Part shown: positions 1 through 10,092 of the stretch, one piece after another | Layout: every line of letters begins with the position of its first letter | Position numbering within the stretch: position 1 is the stretch's first letter | NCBI GenBank assembly: GCA_947455145.1 | Contig: CANGME010000001.1 | Coordinates: forward strand, 62,001 to 126,000 | Source: Comamonadaceae bacterium | GTDB lineage: Bacteria; Pseudomonadota; Gammaproteobacteria; Burkholderiales; Burkholderiaceae_C | Direction of reading: 5' to 3' | DNA length: 64,000 bases | Notes under the pieces: model-generated | The model's database searches: none | What the model saw: the letters and a program-made list of their open reading frames with translations, nothing else | What the model was told of the DNA's origin: nothing | Program-made: the position numbers and the translations under genes

Positions 1-39
1 CTGACCTGCGCGACACAGGGGAGCAGCGTAAGGCCCGAT

Positions 40-1014
40 TCAATCAATCTTCAAATTGTTGTCCTTGATGAACTTCTGCCAATAAGCCATTTCATCGCGG
101 AATGCTTTGTCGAACTTCTCCGGCGGCATACCCGTGGACTCAAAGCCCTCGTGCGACAAGCGGCCACTGATGGCGGGATGCGCCAGCGCGCGGCTGATGG
201 ACTGATAGAGCTTGTCCACCACCGGCTTGGGCGTTAGCGGCGGGGCGAAGATGCCAAACCAGTTGGTCAGATCAAAACCCGGCAAGGCCTCGCCTAGGCT
301 GGGCACGTCGGGCAGGGCTTTGCTGCGCTGGGCGCTGGAGACGGCCAGGGGAATCAGCTTGCCGGTTTTGATGTGCGGGATGTAGCCCGGCGCGGTACCA
401 AAGGACAGGCTGATTTGCCCGCCCATCAAATCGGCCAGCGCACCGCCGCTGCCCTTGTAGTGAACGATGGTGAGCTTGCTGCCACTGGCCTTTTGCATTT
501 GCTCTGCCGCCAGGTGCGACAACTGGCCCGCACCGGCCGTGCTGATGCTGACTTTTTCTGGATTGGCCTTGGCGTAGGCCAGCATTTCGGGCAGGGTTTT
601 GAAGGGGGCCAAGGGGTGGGTCACCAGCAGTTGCGGCGCGGTGGCGATCAGGGTCACCGGCGTAAGGCGCTGGGTGTCAAACGGTAGCTTGAAAAACCAG
701 GGGTTGCTCGTGATGGCGCTGTTGGTCAGCAAGATGGTGTAGCCATCGGGCGCGGCCTTGGCCATGGCGTCGGTGCCGATGATGCTGGAGGCACCGGCTT
801 TGTTCTCGACGATGACCGGCACGCCCAGATCGGTGGTCATTTTCTCGGCGATCAGCCGGGTGACGACATCGGAGCCACCGCCGGGCGAGAACGGCACAAT
901 GATTTTGATGGTGCGGCTGGGAAAGTCGCTAGCACCTGCGGCGGATGGCGCTTGGGCGGAGGTTGTGCCCAGGGTGACGAGCAAGATAGACAGGAGAGTG
1001 AGAAGGGTTTTCAC
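40..1014 (-). CDS. Bug-family tripartite tricarboxylate transporter substrate-binding protein
   Basis: This is a periplasmic solute receptor of the Bug (TctC) type, about 324 residues, which binds small carboxylates for a TctAB-type transporter. A hydrophobic signal peptide ending near TTSAQA is followed by the typical start of the mature domain (FPSRTIKIIVPFSPGGGSD) and a conserved central GGALADLMGGQI segment. I chose the GTG at 1014 because AAGGA lies five to six bases upstream; an in-frame ATG at 1056 adds 14 residues but has no ribosome binding site. No tctA or tctB lies beside it, so it is an orphan receptor, as is common for the greatly expanded Bug family in Burkholderiales. The ligand cannot be read from the sequence. 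Confidence 0.85.
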   Translation of the reverse strand: MKTLLTLLSILLVTLGTTSAQAPSAAGASDFPSRTIKIIVPFSPGGGSDVVTRLIAEKMTTDLGVPVIVENKAGASSIIGTDAMAKAAPDGYTILLTNSAITSNPWFFKLPFDTQRLTPVTLIATAPQLLVTHPLAPFKTLPEMLAYAKANPEKVSISTAGAGQLSHLAAEQMQKASGSKLTIVHYKGSGGALADLMGGQISLSFGTAPGYIPHIKTGKLIPLAVSSAQRSKALPDVPSLGEALPGFDLTNWFGIFAPPLTPKPVVDKLYQSISRALAHPAISGRLSHEGFESTGMPPEKFDKAFRDEMAYWQKFIKDNNLKID

Positions 1015-1301
1015 GTTGTTCCTTGGTGGCGAGAGATTCAAACGAATGGGGAACACTGTAACCCTGCACTTGAGCCAAGTCGAAATGGGCTACCCGTTTT
1101 TCCATTGTCTGTTTTTTATGAATGCCATCAACTCAGGTCAAGTTGAAGTTTTGAAACCGTGGCCAACTGTGAAGCACTGAAAGGTGGGGAGCGAGGACTG
1201 AAATGTTGCAATACAAGACCCGTCCCTGCTGACATTTCCTGCTGACATCTCAAATCAAGATCAGACCCTTTTCCTTTCCCGAGTCGGCACGATCGATGCT
1301 C

Positions 1302-1502
1302 TCATTTTCGCAGTGCCTTTTCAAGGCTCTCGCGCAATAATTTGATCTCATCTGCCACCGGGTCTTGAATGGCAGACGTGTGAAGTAACGGACGTAAATC
1401 GATAGTGTGATTCTCGCTGTAACGCTTCTCCGCGAAGGCATATTCGGCATGAACGGAGAACACTTTAGGCGAAACCGTCTCGTCTATATGAACCAAGAGC
1501 AC
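1302..1502 (-). CDS. Small hypothetical ORF, possibly a gene remnant
   Basis: A 66-codon reading frame starting with GTG. The peptide (VHIDETVSPKVF... LRESLEKALRK) is not low-complexity and ends in an amphipathic, charged helix-like stretch, so it may be a real small protein or the end of a decayed gene. The frame is closed by TAG two codons before the GTG, and AGGA lies too close to the start to be a good ribosome binding site. A second frame overlaps it at 1250-1450. I do not recognise a family. The rest of 1057-1715 holds only a short palindromic repeat. Confidence 0.25.
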   Translation of the reverse strand: MLLVHIDETVSPKVFSVHAEYAFAEKRYSENHTIDLRPLLHTSAIQDPVADEIKLLRESLEKALRK

Positions 1503-1643
1503 ATCCTACGTCAGATAAACCTTGTTGGACTGAACCGCTAGCGAGGCGGCTGCGCTGTGGGGGGTGAAATCTTTGCCCCCGTCAATTCGCTCAAATTATG
1601 GCCAAGATTGCGCCAGCATTCGAAATGATTTGACGTTCGTACA

Positions 1644-1671
1644 CTGGATTCCCGCCTACGCGGGAATGACG
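1644..1671. repeat. Palindromic repeat, family B (ATTCCCGCC..GGCGGGAAT type)
   Basis: A 28-bp element made of an inverted repeat around CCCGCCTACGCGGG, flanked by CTGGATT and AATGACG. Near-identical copies occur at 42512-42539, 43967-44037 (two copies), 45536-45579 and 59478-59504. It lies in the gap downstream of purL. Confidence 0.8.
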
Positions 1672-1715
1672 GGGCGAGGAGCGGGCATGACAAATTCAAA
1701 TGGAAATGACAGCAC

Positions 1716-4700
1716 TTAATCCACCCACTTCCGCGCGTTATGCCACAACTGCATCCAGGGGCTAGACTCTGAAACGCCACCGCTGGTCCAGCTCATCTGG
1801 ATGTTGCGGAACACGCGTTCGGGGTGAGGCATCATGGCGGTGAAGCGGCCATCTGCTGTGGTCACTGCCGTCAGGCCACCCGGGCTGCCGTTGGGGTTGA
1901 AGGGGTAGGCTTCGGTGGCGGCGCCGGTGTTGTCGGTAAAGCGCATGGCCGCAATGGCTTGGGATGCGTCGCCGCGGTAAGCGAAGTTGGCGTAGCCCTC
2001 ACCGTGCGACACGGCGATGGGCAGGCGGCTGCCGGCCATGCCGGTCAGGAACAGGCTGGGGGACTCCAACACTTCGACCATGGCCAGGCGCGCTTCAAAG
2101 CGCTCGCTGCGGTTGGTGGTGAAGCGCGGCCAGGCTTGCGCGCCGGGGATGATGTCGGCCAGTTCGGCAAACATCTGGCAACCGTTGCACACGCCCAGGC
2201 CAAAGGTGTCGGTGCGCGCAAAGAAGGCTTTGAACTGCTCTGAGAGGCCGGGGTTGAAGGTGATGGAGCGCGCCCAGCCGATACCAGCGCCCAGCGTGTC
2301 GCCGTAGCTGAAGCCGCCGCAGGCCACCACGCCTTTGAAGTCTTGCAGGCGGGCGCGGCCCGTTTGCAGATCGGTCATGTGGACGTCATAGGCCTCGAAC
2401 CCGGCTTGGGTGAAGGCGTAGGCCATCTCTACATGGGAATTGACGCCTTGTTCGCGGAGGACGGCGATTTTGGGTTTGCTGAACATTAGGGCAGGAGCCG
2501 TCGGCTCAAACGTCAAGTGCACATGCAGGCCCGGATTGGCGGGGTCGCCTGCGGCTGCGTGCTCGGCATCGGCACCTGCGGGGTTGTCGCGCTGTTGGCA
2601 GATCTTCCAGCTCACGCTGTCCCACACCTGGTGCAGGTCTTGTAATTTGGCGCTGAACACGGCCTTGGCGTCGCGCCAGATTTGCACTTCTCCCACGCCG
2701 GTCTGCATGCCATCGGTGGCAGAGGCCGGTCGGGTTTTTCCGATGAAATGGCTGTACTTGCTCAAACCATGCTCGCGCAGAGTTTGCATGACGGCATTGC
2801 GCTCAGCCGTGCGCACCTGCATCACCACACCCAGCTCTTCATTGAACAGGGCTTTGAGCGTGAGTTCTTCGCGCCGCGCGCTGACCTGGCCGGCCCAGTT
2901 TTTGCTGTCGCCGTGATCGGCTCGGCTGTCGGTGATGCCATCGCCCTCGGTCACCAGCAAATCGACATTGAGCGCCACACCGACATGACCGGCAAAAGCC
3001 ATCTCGGCCACAGCCGCCAGCAAACCGCCGTCGCTGCGGTCGTGGTAGGCCAAGATGTGACCCTGCGTGCGCAAAATGTTGACGGCTTTGACCAGGTTCA
3101 CCAGGTCTTGCGGCTCGTCCAGATCAGGCACCACATCACCCGTTTGGTTGAGCGTTTGCGCCAGGATGCTGCCGCCCATGCGGTTTTTGCCACGGCCCAG
3201 GTCAACCAAGACCAGCGTGGTGTCGGGCTCGGTGGCGTTGAGCTGGGGGGTGAACGTGCCGCGCACATCCGCCAAGGTGGCGAAGGCGGTGACGATCAGG
3301 CTGACCGGTGAGGTGACCTTCTTTTTACCGTCATGGGCATCCGTCCACTGCGTGCGCATCGACAAGCTGTCTTTGCCCACGGGGATGGAAATGCCCAAGG
3401 CCGGGCACAACTCCATGCCCACAGCGTGCACCGTGGCGTAGAGCGCGGCGTCTTCGCCGGGCTCGCCACAGGCGGCCATCCAGTTGGCCGATAGCTTGAC
3501 GCGCGACAACTCAATCGGCGCGGCCAGCAAATTGGTGATGCTCTCAGCCACGGCCATGCGGCCTGAAGCGGGTGCGTTGATGGCGGCCAGCGGCGTGCGC
3601 TCGCCCATGGCCATGGCTTCACCGGCAAAGCCGGCGTAGTCGGCCAGCGTCACCGCGCAATCGGCTACCGGCACTTGCCAGGGGCCGACCATCTGGTCGC
3701 GGTGCGTCAAGCCACCCACGGTGCGGTCGCCAATGGTGATGAGGAAGCGTTTGGAGGCGACGGTGGGGTGACCCAGCACGTCGATCACCGCTTGTTGCAG
3801 GGCGACGCCCGTCAGGTCAACGGGGGGAAATTGGCGGGCTACCGTTTTGACGTCACGGTGCATCTTGGGGGGCTTGCCTAGGAGCACGTTCATGGGCATG
3901 TTGACGGGTGCCGTTCGCAATTGATCACCATCCGTTCGGGCTGAGCTTGTCGAAGCCCCTTCGACAAGCTCAGGGCGAACGGAGATGGACTCAGGGGAAA
4001 CAGGGTGGTCAGATACGATCAACTGGCGCTCCTCAGTCGCCACGCCCACCACCGCAAACGGGCAACGTTCACGCTCACAAAACGAGCGAAACAGCTCCAG
4101 CGACTCGGGGGCGATAGCCAGCACGTAGCGCTCTTGACTCTCGTTGCACCAGATTTCTTTCGGGGCCAGGCCGGACTCTTCCAGCGGCACGGCGCGTAGA
4201 TCAAAGCGTGCACCACGGCCTGCATCATTTGTCAGCTCCGGGAAGGCGTTAGAGAGACCACCCGCGCCCACGTCGTGAATGGCGAGGATGGGGTTGCCGT
4301 CTTGCAGCGCCCAGCAATGGTCGATGACCTCTTGCGCCCGGCGCTCAATCTCGGGGTTGCCGCGCTGTACCGAGTCAAAGTCCAACTCAGCCGCATTGGC
4401 CCCCGTGGCCATGGAGCTGGCCGCACTGCCGCCCATGCCGATGCGCATGCCGGGGCCGCCCAGTTGGATGAGCAAAGAGCCCGCAGGAAATTCAATCTTC
4501 TTCGTCTGGCCCGCGTCGATGGAACCCAAGCCGCCCGCGATCATGATGGGCTTGTGATAGCCCCGGCGCAGGCTGTCCACGTTGCTGGTCACCGTCTGCT
4601 CATATTCGCGGAAATAGCCTGCCAAGCTGGGTCGGCCAAATTCGTTGTTGAAAGCCGCGCCGCCCAGCGGCCCCTCGGTCATGATTTGCAGCGGACTGGC

Positions 4701-5798
4701 GATGTGATCGGGCTTGCCAAAATCGCTGCCCCAGAGCTTGGAGACGGTAAAACCCGTCAAACCCGCCTTGGGTTTAGAACCACGGCCGGTGGCGCCTTCG
4801 TCCCGAATCTCCCCGCCCGCGCCGGTGGATGCGCCGGGGTATGGCGAGATGGCTGTGGGGTGGTTGTGGGTTTCCACCTTCATTAACACGTGGCTCAGGG
4901 CGCGCTCTTTTTGATAGCTACTTATGCAATCATTTAAAGGGCCAGAAATTGATTTCGCAATGAATCTCTCGATCTCAGAGCCCTCCATGACGGAGGCGTT
5001 GTCCGAGTAGGCCACCACCATGTGCTGCGGGTTCGTCTGGTGGGTGTGGCGGATCATGCCGAACAGGCTGCGGTCTTGCGCCACGCCATCAATGGTGAAC
5101 TGGGCGTTGAAAATCTTGTGGCGGCAGTGCTCGCTGTTGGCCTGCGCGAACATCATCAGTTCCACGTCGGTCGGGTTGCGCCCCAACTGGGTGAAGGCAG
5201 CGACCAAGTAGTCCATCTCGTCATCCGCCAGCGCCAGACCGAACTGGACATTGGCGGTCTCTAGCGCGGCACGCTGGCCGCCCAGCACGTCCACATGCGC
5301 CATGGGGGCGGCGTGCAGCTCGGTGAACAGGCCGCTGGCCTGGGCGCGGTCGAACATAGCGCTTTCGGTCATGCGGTCATGCAGCAGGTTGGCGACCTGG
5401 TCTAGTTGTGCTGGCGTCAGCGCCTTGGTGCCCAGCAGTCCCGAGGCCAGCGTCAGCCGGTACTCCACCAAGCGCTCGACCCGGCGCACGGCCAAGCCGC
5501 AGTTGTGGGCGATATCGGTGGCTTTGGAGGCCCAGGGTGACACAGTGCCAAAGCGCGGCGTCACCACGATCACAGCGCCCTCTGCCGGCCCCTGGTACGG
5601 GTCGCCATAGGTCAATAGCGCGGCAAGCTGTTGCTTGAGTTCAGCGCAGGGCTCTGCCTCAGACGACACCAGATGCACAAAGCGCGCGTCGATCGCCTTA
5701 ATTTTGTCGTGAACCGCCTGCAGGCCGGGCAAAAGTTGCTGAACGCGGAAGTTGCTCAGGGCGCTGGCGCCGTCAAAGGTGGTGATGTGCAGGGTCAC
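1716..5798 (-). CDS. purL: Phosphoribosylformylglycinamidine synthase
   Basis: Large single-chain FGAM synthase (about 1360 residues), the fourth step of de novo purine synthesis: it converts FGAR, ATP and glutamine to FGAM in the cytoplasm. Visible parts are the N-terminal PurS-like region, the ATP-binding core with [20 protein letters not shown] and [19 protein letters not shown], and a C-terminal glutamine amidotransferase with the nucleophile in [11 protein letters not shown] and a later catalytic His/Glu region. The start is a GTG at 5798. It is somewhat longer than the roughly 1295 residues of the E. coli enzyme; part of the surplus is an in-frame palindromic repeat (residues about 605-622) sitting just before the conserved [13 protein letters not shown] segment. 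A second degenerate repeat may supply residues around 278-297. Monocistronic as far as can be seen. Confidence 0.97.
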   Translation of the reverse strand: MTLHITTFDGASALSNFRVQQLLPGLQAVHDKIKAIDARFVHLVSSEAEPCAELKQQLAALLTYGDPYQGPAEGAVIVVTPRFGTVSPWASKATDIAHNCGLAVRRVERLVEYRLTLASGLLGTKALTPAQLDQVANLLHDRMTESAMFDRAQASGLFTELHAAPMAHVDVLGGQRAALETANVQFGLALADDEMDYLVAAFTQLGRNPTDVELMMFAQANSEHCRHKIFNAQFTIDGVAQDRSLFGMIRHTHQTNPQHMVVAYSDNASVMEGSEIERFIAKSISGPLNDCISSYQKERALSHVLMKVETHNHPTAISPYPGASTGAGGEIRDEGATGRGSKPKAGLTGFTVSKLWGSDFGKPDHIASPLQIMTEGPLGGAAFNNEFGRPSLAGYFREYEQTVTSNVDSLRRGYHKPIMIAGGLGSIDAGQTKKIEFPAGSLLIQLGGPGMRIGMGGSAASSMATGANAAELDFDSVQRGNPEIERRAQEVIDHCWALQDGNPILAIHDVGAGGLSNAFPELTNDAGRGARFDLRAVPLEESGLAPKEIWCNESQERYVLAIAPESLELFRSFCERERCPFAVVGVATEERQLIVSDHPVSPESISVRPELVEGASTSSARTDGDQLRTAPVNMPMNVLLGKPPKMHRDVKTVARQFPPVDLTGVALQQAVIDVLGHPTVASKRFLITIGDRTVGGLTHRDQMVGPWQVPVADCAVTLADYAGFAGEAMAMGERTPLAAINAPASGRMAVAESITNLLAAPIELSRVKLSANWMAACGEPGEDAALYATVHAVGMELCPALGISIPVGKDSLSMRTQWTDAHDGKKKVTSPVSLIVTAFATLADVRGTFTPQLNATEPDTTLVLVDLGRGKNRMGGSILAQTLNQTGDVVPDLDEPQDLVNLVKAVNILRTQGHILAYHDRSDGGLLAAVAEMAFAGHVGVALNVDLLVTEGDGITDSRADHGDSKNWAGQVSARREELTLKALFNEELGVVMQVRTAERNAVMQTLREHGLSKYSHFIGKTRPASATDGMQTGVGEVQIWRDAKAVFSAKLQDLHQVWDSVSWKICQQRDNPAGADAEHAAAGDPANPGLHVHLTFEPTAPALMFSKPKIAVLREQGVNSHVEMAYAFTQAGFEAYDVHMTDLQTGRARLQDFKGVVACGGFSYGDTLGAGIGWARSITFNPGLSEQFKAFFARTDTFGLGVCNGCQMFAELADIIPGAQAWPRFTTNRSERFEARLAMVEVLESPSLFLTGMAGSRLPIAVSHGEGYANFAYRGDASQAIAAMRFTDNTGAATEAYPFNPNGSPGGLTAVTTADGRFTAMMPHPERVFRNIQMSWTSGGVSESSPWMQLWHNARKWVD
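3931..3982. repeat. Palindromic repeat, family A, in frame inside purL
   Basis: A 52-bp element with arms GAGCTTGTCGAAG and CTTCGACAAGCTC, and outer arms GTTCGGGC / GGGCGAAC. On the purL strand it reads [15 protein letters not shown] without a stop. Other copies are at 11091-11141 (cysN), 47435-47494 (before btuC) and 50470-50518 (cobB). Confidence 0.9.
4905..4965. repeat. Degenerate repeat, family C-like, inside purL
   Basis: The stretch with TTGATAGCTACTTATGCAAT resembles, in degenerate form, the interspersed TTGATAGCTGCTTGCGC-type repeat that I remember from Comamonadaceae genomes. It falls between two conserved PurL blocks and reads through in frame ([20 protein letters not shown]). A better-preserved relative is in cobU at 48577-48650. 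Confidence 0.4.
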
Positions 5799-6031
5799 GG
5801 TGGTGTCGCGCTCATGTCGCGGTAAGGGGCTGAAAAATGGGCTTAGGTGGGGCTCAAATGGCGTGGTAGCTGGCGTGCCTACCTAAGGAATTCATTTTAA
5901 CTGGGCTAGTTGTGACACCAGTCTCTGGTTCAACCCACATTTACTTACAAGACGCAAGACACAAGGGTCAACAAGTCATGCCGTTACGCGTTGAAAGATC
6001 AGCTGGCAAATTCGCCAACAAGGAGAGTACC

Positions 6032-6169
6032 GTGAGTCTGATTCGTCGAATTTTGAAAGTTGCTGCGGTTGCGCTGTTGGGTCTTGCCGTCGTAGGCTGT
6101 TGTATTCCACCCTATGCTGGGCACTATGGCGGTGGCTATCACGGTGGCGGTGGTCACTATCGGCGGTGA
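6032..6169 (+). CDS. Small Gly/His-rich putative lipoprotein
   Basis: A 45-residue peptide. A GTG at 6032 is preceded by AAGGAG at a good distance, which makes it a better start than the upstream ATGs at 5912 and 5978. It has an RR-containing N-terminus, a hydrophobic stretch (ILKVAAVALLGLAVVGC) ending in a plausible lipobox (VVGC), and a tail of Gly, His, Tyr and Arg (GHYGGGYHGGGGHYRR). This suggests a membrane-anchored small lipoprotein; the His-rich tail could bind metal, which is inference. It is too short for family assignment. It precedes the sulfate-assimilation operon by about 100 bp. Confidence 0.55.
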   Translation: MSLIRRILKVAAVALLGLAVVGCCIPPYAGHYGGGYHGGGGHYRR

Positions 6170-6271
6170 GCTTAAAAACGGCATTGAGACGGGTTGCTCA
6201 TGCTTAAAAAGCATATACAAACCAAAAAAATGTAGTTTGGAATATATAGAACACCACTTAAAGTCCACGCC

Positions 6272-7063
6272 ATGCAAGATATGGCGTTCATCTTTTCGGG
6301 GTTTCTGGTCGGTCTGATCATTGGCGTGACCGGGGTTGGCGGCGGTTCTTTGATGACGCCTATCCTCATCTTTTTCTTTGGCGTCAAACCCTATCTGGCA
6401 GTCGGCACCGACCTCTTGTTCGCTGCGTTCACAAAGATGGGCGGCACGGTCAACATGGCGCGCCAAGGCTTGGTGCCTTGGCGTGTGGTGGCGCAGTTGA
6501 GCGCGGGCAGCGTTCCTGCGGCTTTGGTGACCCTTTATGTGCTGCACACCTTGGGCCCGGCGACCGAAGCCGTGCAGAAGTTGATGACCACCACGCTGGG
6601 CGTGGCGCTGCTGCTCACGGCTGCCGCCACCTTGTACAAAGTCGTGCGCGGCAAACAACTGCCCCGCACGCTGGCAGCGGATCAACTCGACCAAGCCACC
6701 CGCGCGCGGCACTGGTCGCTGCCCCTGATGTTTGGCGCAATTATCGGCACACTGGTCACATTGACCTCGGTTGGCGCGGGGGCCATTGGCGTGACGGTGT
6801 TGCTGATTCTTTTCCCCCTACTGCCCCTGCCGCGTATCATCGGCGCGGACATTGCTTACGCTGTACCGCTCACTTTGGTGGCCGGTCTGGGTCATGCCTC
6901 GCTCGGCTCAGTAGACTGGCCCTTGCTGGCCAAGTTACTGGCGGGCTCCCTACCCGGCATCTGGCTGGGCTCGCACCTGGTTTCCAAGACGCCTGAGCGG
7001 CTGATTCGCTCAGTGCTTTCCGTGCTGCTGGCCTGGGCCGGTGCCAAGCTTGTTCTGATCTAA
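6272..7063 (+). CDS. Sulfite exporter TauE/SafE family permease
   Basis: A 263-residue integral inner-membrane protein with about eight hydrophobic segments in two repeats, each carrying the family's glycine-rich motif (GVTGVGGGSLMTP near residues 20-32 and LTSVGAGAIG near 165). TauE/SafE proteins move sulfite, sulfonates or related anions. It ends 25 bp before cysI in the same direction, so a role in sulfur anion transport or in relieving sulfite toxicity during sulfate reduction is likely. The direction of transport cannot be told from sequence. Confidence 0.85.
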   Translation: MQDMAFIFSGFLVGLIIGVTGVGGGSLMTPILIFFFGVKPYLAVGTDLLFAAFTKMGGTVNMARQGLVPWRVVAQLSAGSVPAALVTLYVLHTLGPATEAVQKLMTTTLGVALLLTAAATLYKVVRGKQLPRTLAADQLDQATRARHWSLPLMFGAIIGTLVTLTSVGAGAIGVTVLLILFPLLPLPRIIGADIAYAVPLTLVAGLGHASLGSVDWPLLAKLLAGSLPGIWLGSHLVSKTPERLIRSVLSVLLAWAGAKLVLI

Positions 7064-7088
7064 AAATCTTTATTGCCTCATCAACTTT

Positions 7089-8924
7089 ATGTACCAGTAC
7101 ACCGACTTTGACCGCCAGTTCGTGCGCCTGCGCGCCCAGCAGTACCGCGACCAGCTTGGCCGCTGGCAAGCAGGCCAGATCAGCGAGGACGAATTTCGCC
7201 CGCTGCGCTTGCAAAACGGCTGGTACGTGCAGCGCTACGCCCCCATGCTGCGCGTGGCCGTGCCTTATGGAGAACTGAGCAGCGCCCAACTGCGCGTGCT
7301 GGCTACCATTGCCCGTGACTACGACAAGCCGACCGACGCCCTGCTGGGGCAAGCGCAGACCGCACAAGACAAACTGGGTGACGTGCCCTTGCACACCGGC
7401 AAATTCATCGGCTCCAAGCTCACCACCAACTACGGCCACTTCACCACCCGCCAAAACGTGCAGTACAACTGGATTCCGCTGGACAAGAGCGCCGACGTGA
7501 TGGACTTGCTGGCCAGCGTGGACATGCACGGCATCCAGACCAGCGGCAACTGCATCCGAAACATCACCAGCGACGAGCGCGCGGGCATTGCCCACGAAGA
7601 GGTGGCCGACCCCCGCCCCTTTGCCGAAATCATGCGCCAGTGGAGCACCCTGCACCCCGAGTTCGCCTTTCTGCCCCGCAAGTTCAAGATCGCCATCACG
7701 GGCGCAGCCGAAGACCGCGCCGCCACCGCTTGGCATGACGTGGGCCTGCACATGCTTAAGAACGAGGCCGGTGAGCTGGGCTTCAAAGTACTGGTGGGCG
7801 GCGGCATGGGCCGCACACCCATCGTGGCGGCCACCATCCGCGAGTTTTTGCCCTGGAATCAGTTGCTGAACTACCTGGAAGCCATCGTGCGGGCCTACAA
7901 CCGCTTTGGCCGCCGCGACAACATCTACAAGGCGCGCATCAAGATTTTGGTCAAAGCTGAAGGTCAAAAGTACTTTGATCAGGTCGAGGCCGAGTTCAAG
8001 GACATCGTGGAGATTGACGGCGCGCCGCACACCATCACGCAGGCCGAGTTGGACCGTGTGAGCGCCACGTTTGTCGCACCCACACTAAGTTGTGATCAAA
8101 AAAGCGCCGATCTCAAAATTGCACACATCCTCAAAGCCGCCGCCGAGGACGACATTGAGTTTGGCCGCTGGTTACAGCAAAACGTCGCCCCGCACAAAAA
8201 CCCCGATCTGCGCATCGTCACCCTGTCGTTCAAACGCCTGGGCCAGTACCCCGGCGACGCTACAGCTGACCAGTTAGACACGTCGGCTACGCTGGCCGAC
8301 CAGTTCAGCGCTGGTGAGGTGCGCGTCACGCACGACCAAAACCTGGTGCTGCCCTGGGTGCGCTGCGACCAGTTGCCCGAGTTGTGGCGCGCCGCGCGCA
8401 AAGCTGGTTTTGCCCGCCCCAATATCCGCCTGCTGAGCGACATGATTGCCTGCCCCGGCGGCGATTTCTGCTCGCTGGCCAATGCCCGCTCTCTGCCTCT
8501 GGCCGAAGCCATCACGGCACGCTACCAAGACCTGGACGAGCTGCACGACCTGGGTGAGATCGACCTGCACATGAGCGGCTGCATTAACTCTTGCGGCCAC
8601 CACCACAGCGGCCACATCGGCATTTTGGGGGTCGATAAAGACGGCAAAGAGTGGTACCAGGTGACCCTGGGTGGATCTGACGGCTCCACCCTGAGCGGCG
8701 CGCCCGTGGCAGGCAAAGTGGTTGGCCCCTCCTTCAGCGCGGCTGAAGTGCCGGACGTGATTGAAGCGGTCTTAGACACCTACCGCGCACAGCGCCAAAC
8801 CGTGGACGGCAAGGCTGAGACCTTGATCGCCACGCTGCGCCGCACCGGGATTGACCCGTTCAAAGCGGCGGCCAACAGCGCCCGCCACTTACAAGACCAT
8901 GCACAAGAGGAGGCCACCGCATGA
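7089..8924 (+). CDS. cysI: Assimilatory sulfite reductase, hemoprotein subunit (nitrite/sulfite reductase family)
   Basis: A 611-residue siroheme and [4Fe-4S] enzyme reducing sulfite to sulfide in the cytoplasm. The cluster/siroheme ligands are visible as CPGGDFC (Cys455, Cys461) and CINSC (Cys498, Cys502), embedded in HMSGCINSCGHHH. Two ferredoxin-like half domains and the GNCIRNITSDERAG motif of the siroheme site are present. There is no cysJ flavoprotein nearby, so the electron donor is probably ferredoxin or an unlinked reductase; the ferredoxin and ferredoxin-NADP reductase genes at 12.5-14 kb are candidates. The stop overlaps the next start by four bases (ATGA). Confidence 0.93.
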   Translation: MYQYTDFDRQFVRLRAQQYRDQLGRWQAGQISEDEFRPLRLQNGWYVQRYAPMLRVAVPYGELSSAQLRVLATIARDYDKPTDALLGQAQTAQDKLGDVPLHTGKFIGSKLTTNYGHFTTRQNVQYNWIPLDKSADVMDLLASVDMHGIQTSGNCIRNITSDERAGIAHEEVADPRPFAEIMRQWSTLHPEFAFLPRKFKIAITGAAEDRAATAWHDVGLHMLKNEAGELGFKVLVGGGMGRTPIVAATIREFLPWNQLLNYLEAIVRAYNRFGRRDNIYKARIKILVKAEGQKYFDQVEAEFKDIVEIDGAPHTITQAELDRVSATFVAPTLSCDQKSADLKIAHILKAAAEDDIEFGRWLQQNVAPHKNPDLRIVTLSFKRLGQYPGDATADQLDTSATLADQFSAGEVRVTHDQNLVLPWVRCDQLPELWRAARKAGFARPNIRLLSDMIACPGGDFCSLANARSLPLAEAITARYQDLDELHDLGEIDLHMSGCINSCGHHHSGHIGILGVDKDGKEWYQVTLGGSDGSTLSGAPVAGKVVGPSFSAAEVPDVIEAVLDTYRAQRQTVDGKAETLIATLRRTGIDPFKAAANSARHLQDHAQEEATA

Positions 8925-9325
8925 CATCCACTCTCAATTTAATAACTGCTCACGCTCATTCTGCGGGCGATTCAGCTCAAAACACCCTTGAACTCGCGAA
9001 CGATATCGACCCCCGTGACTTGGCCAGCCAGGGCGCGCTGGACGGCATTGAGTGCATCAACCTGAACTTCCCCAAGTTCACCGATGGCCGCGCCTACAGC
9101 CAAGCGTTTTTGCTGCGCCGGCGCATGGGCTTCAAAGGCGACATCCGCGCCACGGGCGACGTGCTGATCGACCAACTGGTGCAGATGCAGCGCAGCGGTT
9201 TCTCCAGCGCCGTGCTGCGCGAGGGTGTGGACGCCAGCGCCGCCCAGCGTCAGTTTGAGCGCTATGCAGCCTTCTACCAAGGCGATGCGGTCACCACTGC
9301 ACCACTGTTTGCCAAGGCTGCCTGA
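8921..9325 (+). CDS. DUF934 family protein of the cys operon
   Basis: A 134-residue small protein of the DUF934 family, which is regularly found directly after the sulfite reductase gene in proteobacteria and is thought to take part in sulfite reduction, though its biochemical role is not established. The conserved C-terminal half contains DGRAYSQAFLLRRRMGFKGDIRATGDVLIDQ. It overlaps cysI by four bases and cysH by one base, which points to translational coupling inside one transcript. Confidence 0.85.
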   Translation: MTSTLNLITAHAHSAGDSAQNTLELANDIDPRDLASQGALDGIECINLNFPKFTDGRAYSQAFLLRRRMGFKGDIRATGDVLIDQLVQMQRSGFSSAVLREGVDASAAQRQFERYAAFYQGDAVTTAPLFAKAA

Positions 9326-10092
9326 TGAGTGCTGTATCCCTTCATGCGCGGGCTTCGGCCGACTTTGACGCCAAGCTAGCCGAGACGATTGCCAACTTGC
9401 AGCAAGCCGCGCAGCAATCACCCGTGACGCAGGCCTCCAGCCTGGGTGCGGAAGACATGGTCATCACCCACCTGATCAACGCGAACAAGCTGCCGATTTC
9501 CGTCTTTGTGCTGGAAACCGGGGCGTTGCACGCAGAGACATTGGCGGTATTGGCGCAACTCACGACCCAGCAGGCCGCCCACCCCCATGCACCGCTGACG
9601 ATCTATCACCCGGTGCAGTCGTCGGTCATTGAGTTTGTCACCCGCGAGGGCAGGGACGCGATATACAAAAGCATAGACCTGCGCAAGGCCTGCTGCGGTA
9701 TTCGCAAGATGGAGCCGCTGAGCCGTGCTCTGATGGGCAAAAAGGCCTGGGTCACCGGCCTGCGCCGTGAACAGTCCGGCGCGCGCGCCGAGGTGCCGCT
9801 GATCGACCACGCTGACGTGGCCGCTCATGACCGCCTCAAGTTCAACCCACTGGCTAACTGGACTTGGGGTGACGTGTGGCATTACATCGCAATCAACCAC
9901 GTCGCCTACAACCCGCTGCACGACCAGTTCTACCCCAGCATCGGCTGCGCACCCTGCACCCGCGCCATCAGCCTGGGCGAAGACTTCCGCGCCGGGCGCT
10001 GGTGGTGGGAAGACGAGGCCGCAAAAGAATGCGGTCTGCATGTCACACAAGATAGTTTGAACACCACGAAAGAAAACAAGGTCTCCGCATGA
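9325..10092 (+). CDS. cysH: Adenylylsulfate (APS) reductase, CysH family
   Basis: A 255-residue thioredoxin-dependent reductase making sulfite from activated sulfate. Cys123-Cys124 (KACCGIRK) and Cys208/Cys211 (GCAPC) form the [4Fe-4S] site that marks APS reductases rather than cluster-free PAPS reductases; the catalytic Cys236 is in ECGLH. A PP-loop-like N-terminus (SSLGAEDMVITHL) binds the nucleotide. No cysC (APS kinase) is present in the operon, which agrees with direct use of APS. Overlaps its neighbours by one and four bases. Confidence 0.92.
   Translation: MSAVSLHARASADFDAKLAETIANLQQAAQQSPVTQASSLGAEDMVITHLINANKLPISVFVLETGALHAETLAVLAQLTTQQAAHPHAPLTIYHPVQSSVIEFVTREGRDAIYKSIDLRKACCGIRKMEPLSRALMGKKAWVTGLRREQSGARAEVPLIDHADVAAHDRLKFNPLANWTWGDVWHYIAINHVAYNPLHDQFYPSIGCAPCTRAISLGEDFRAGRWWWEDEAAKECGLHVTQDSLNTTKENKVSA

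Noticed and set aside
1250-1450. 66-codon minus-strand frame overlapping the small hypothetical ORF
   Set aside because: The alternative frame at 1302-1502 has a more protein-like composition; both are weak and this one is the poorer.
6870-8030. Long open frame on the minus strand opposite the TauE and cysI genes (386 codons)
   Set aside because: It is a shadow frame of GC-rich coding DNA; the peptide is rich in His/Val/Gly/Ala with no domain, while cysI on the other strand is unambiguous.
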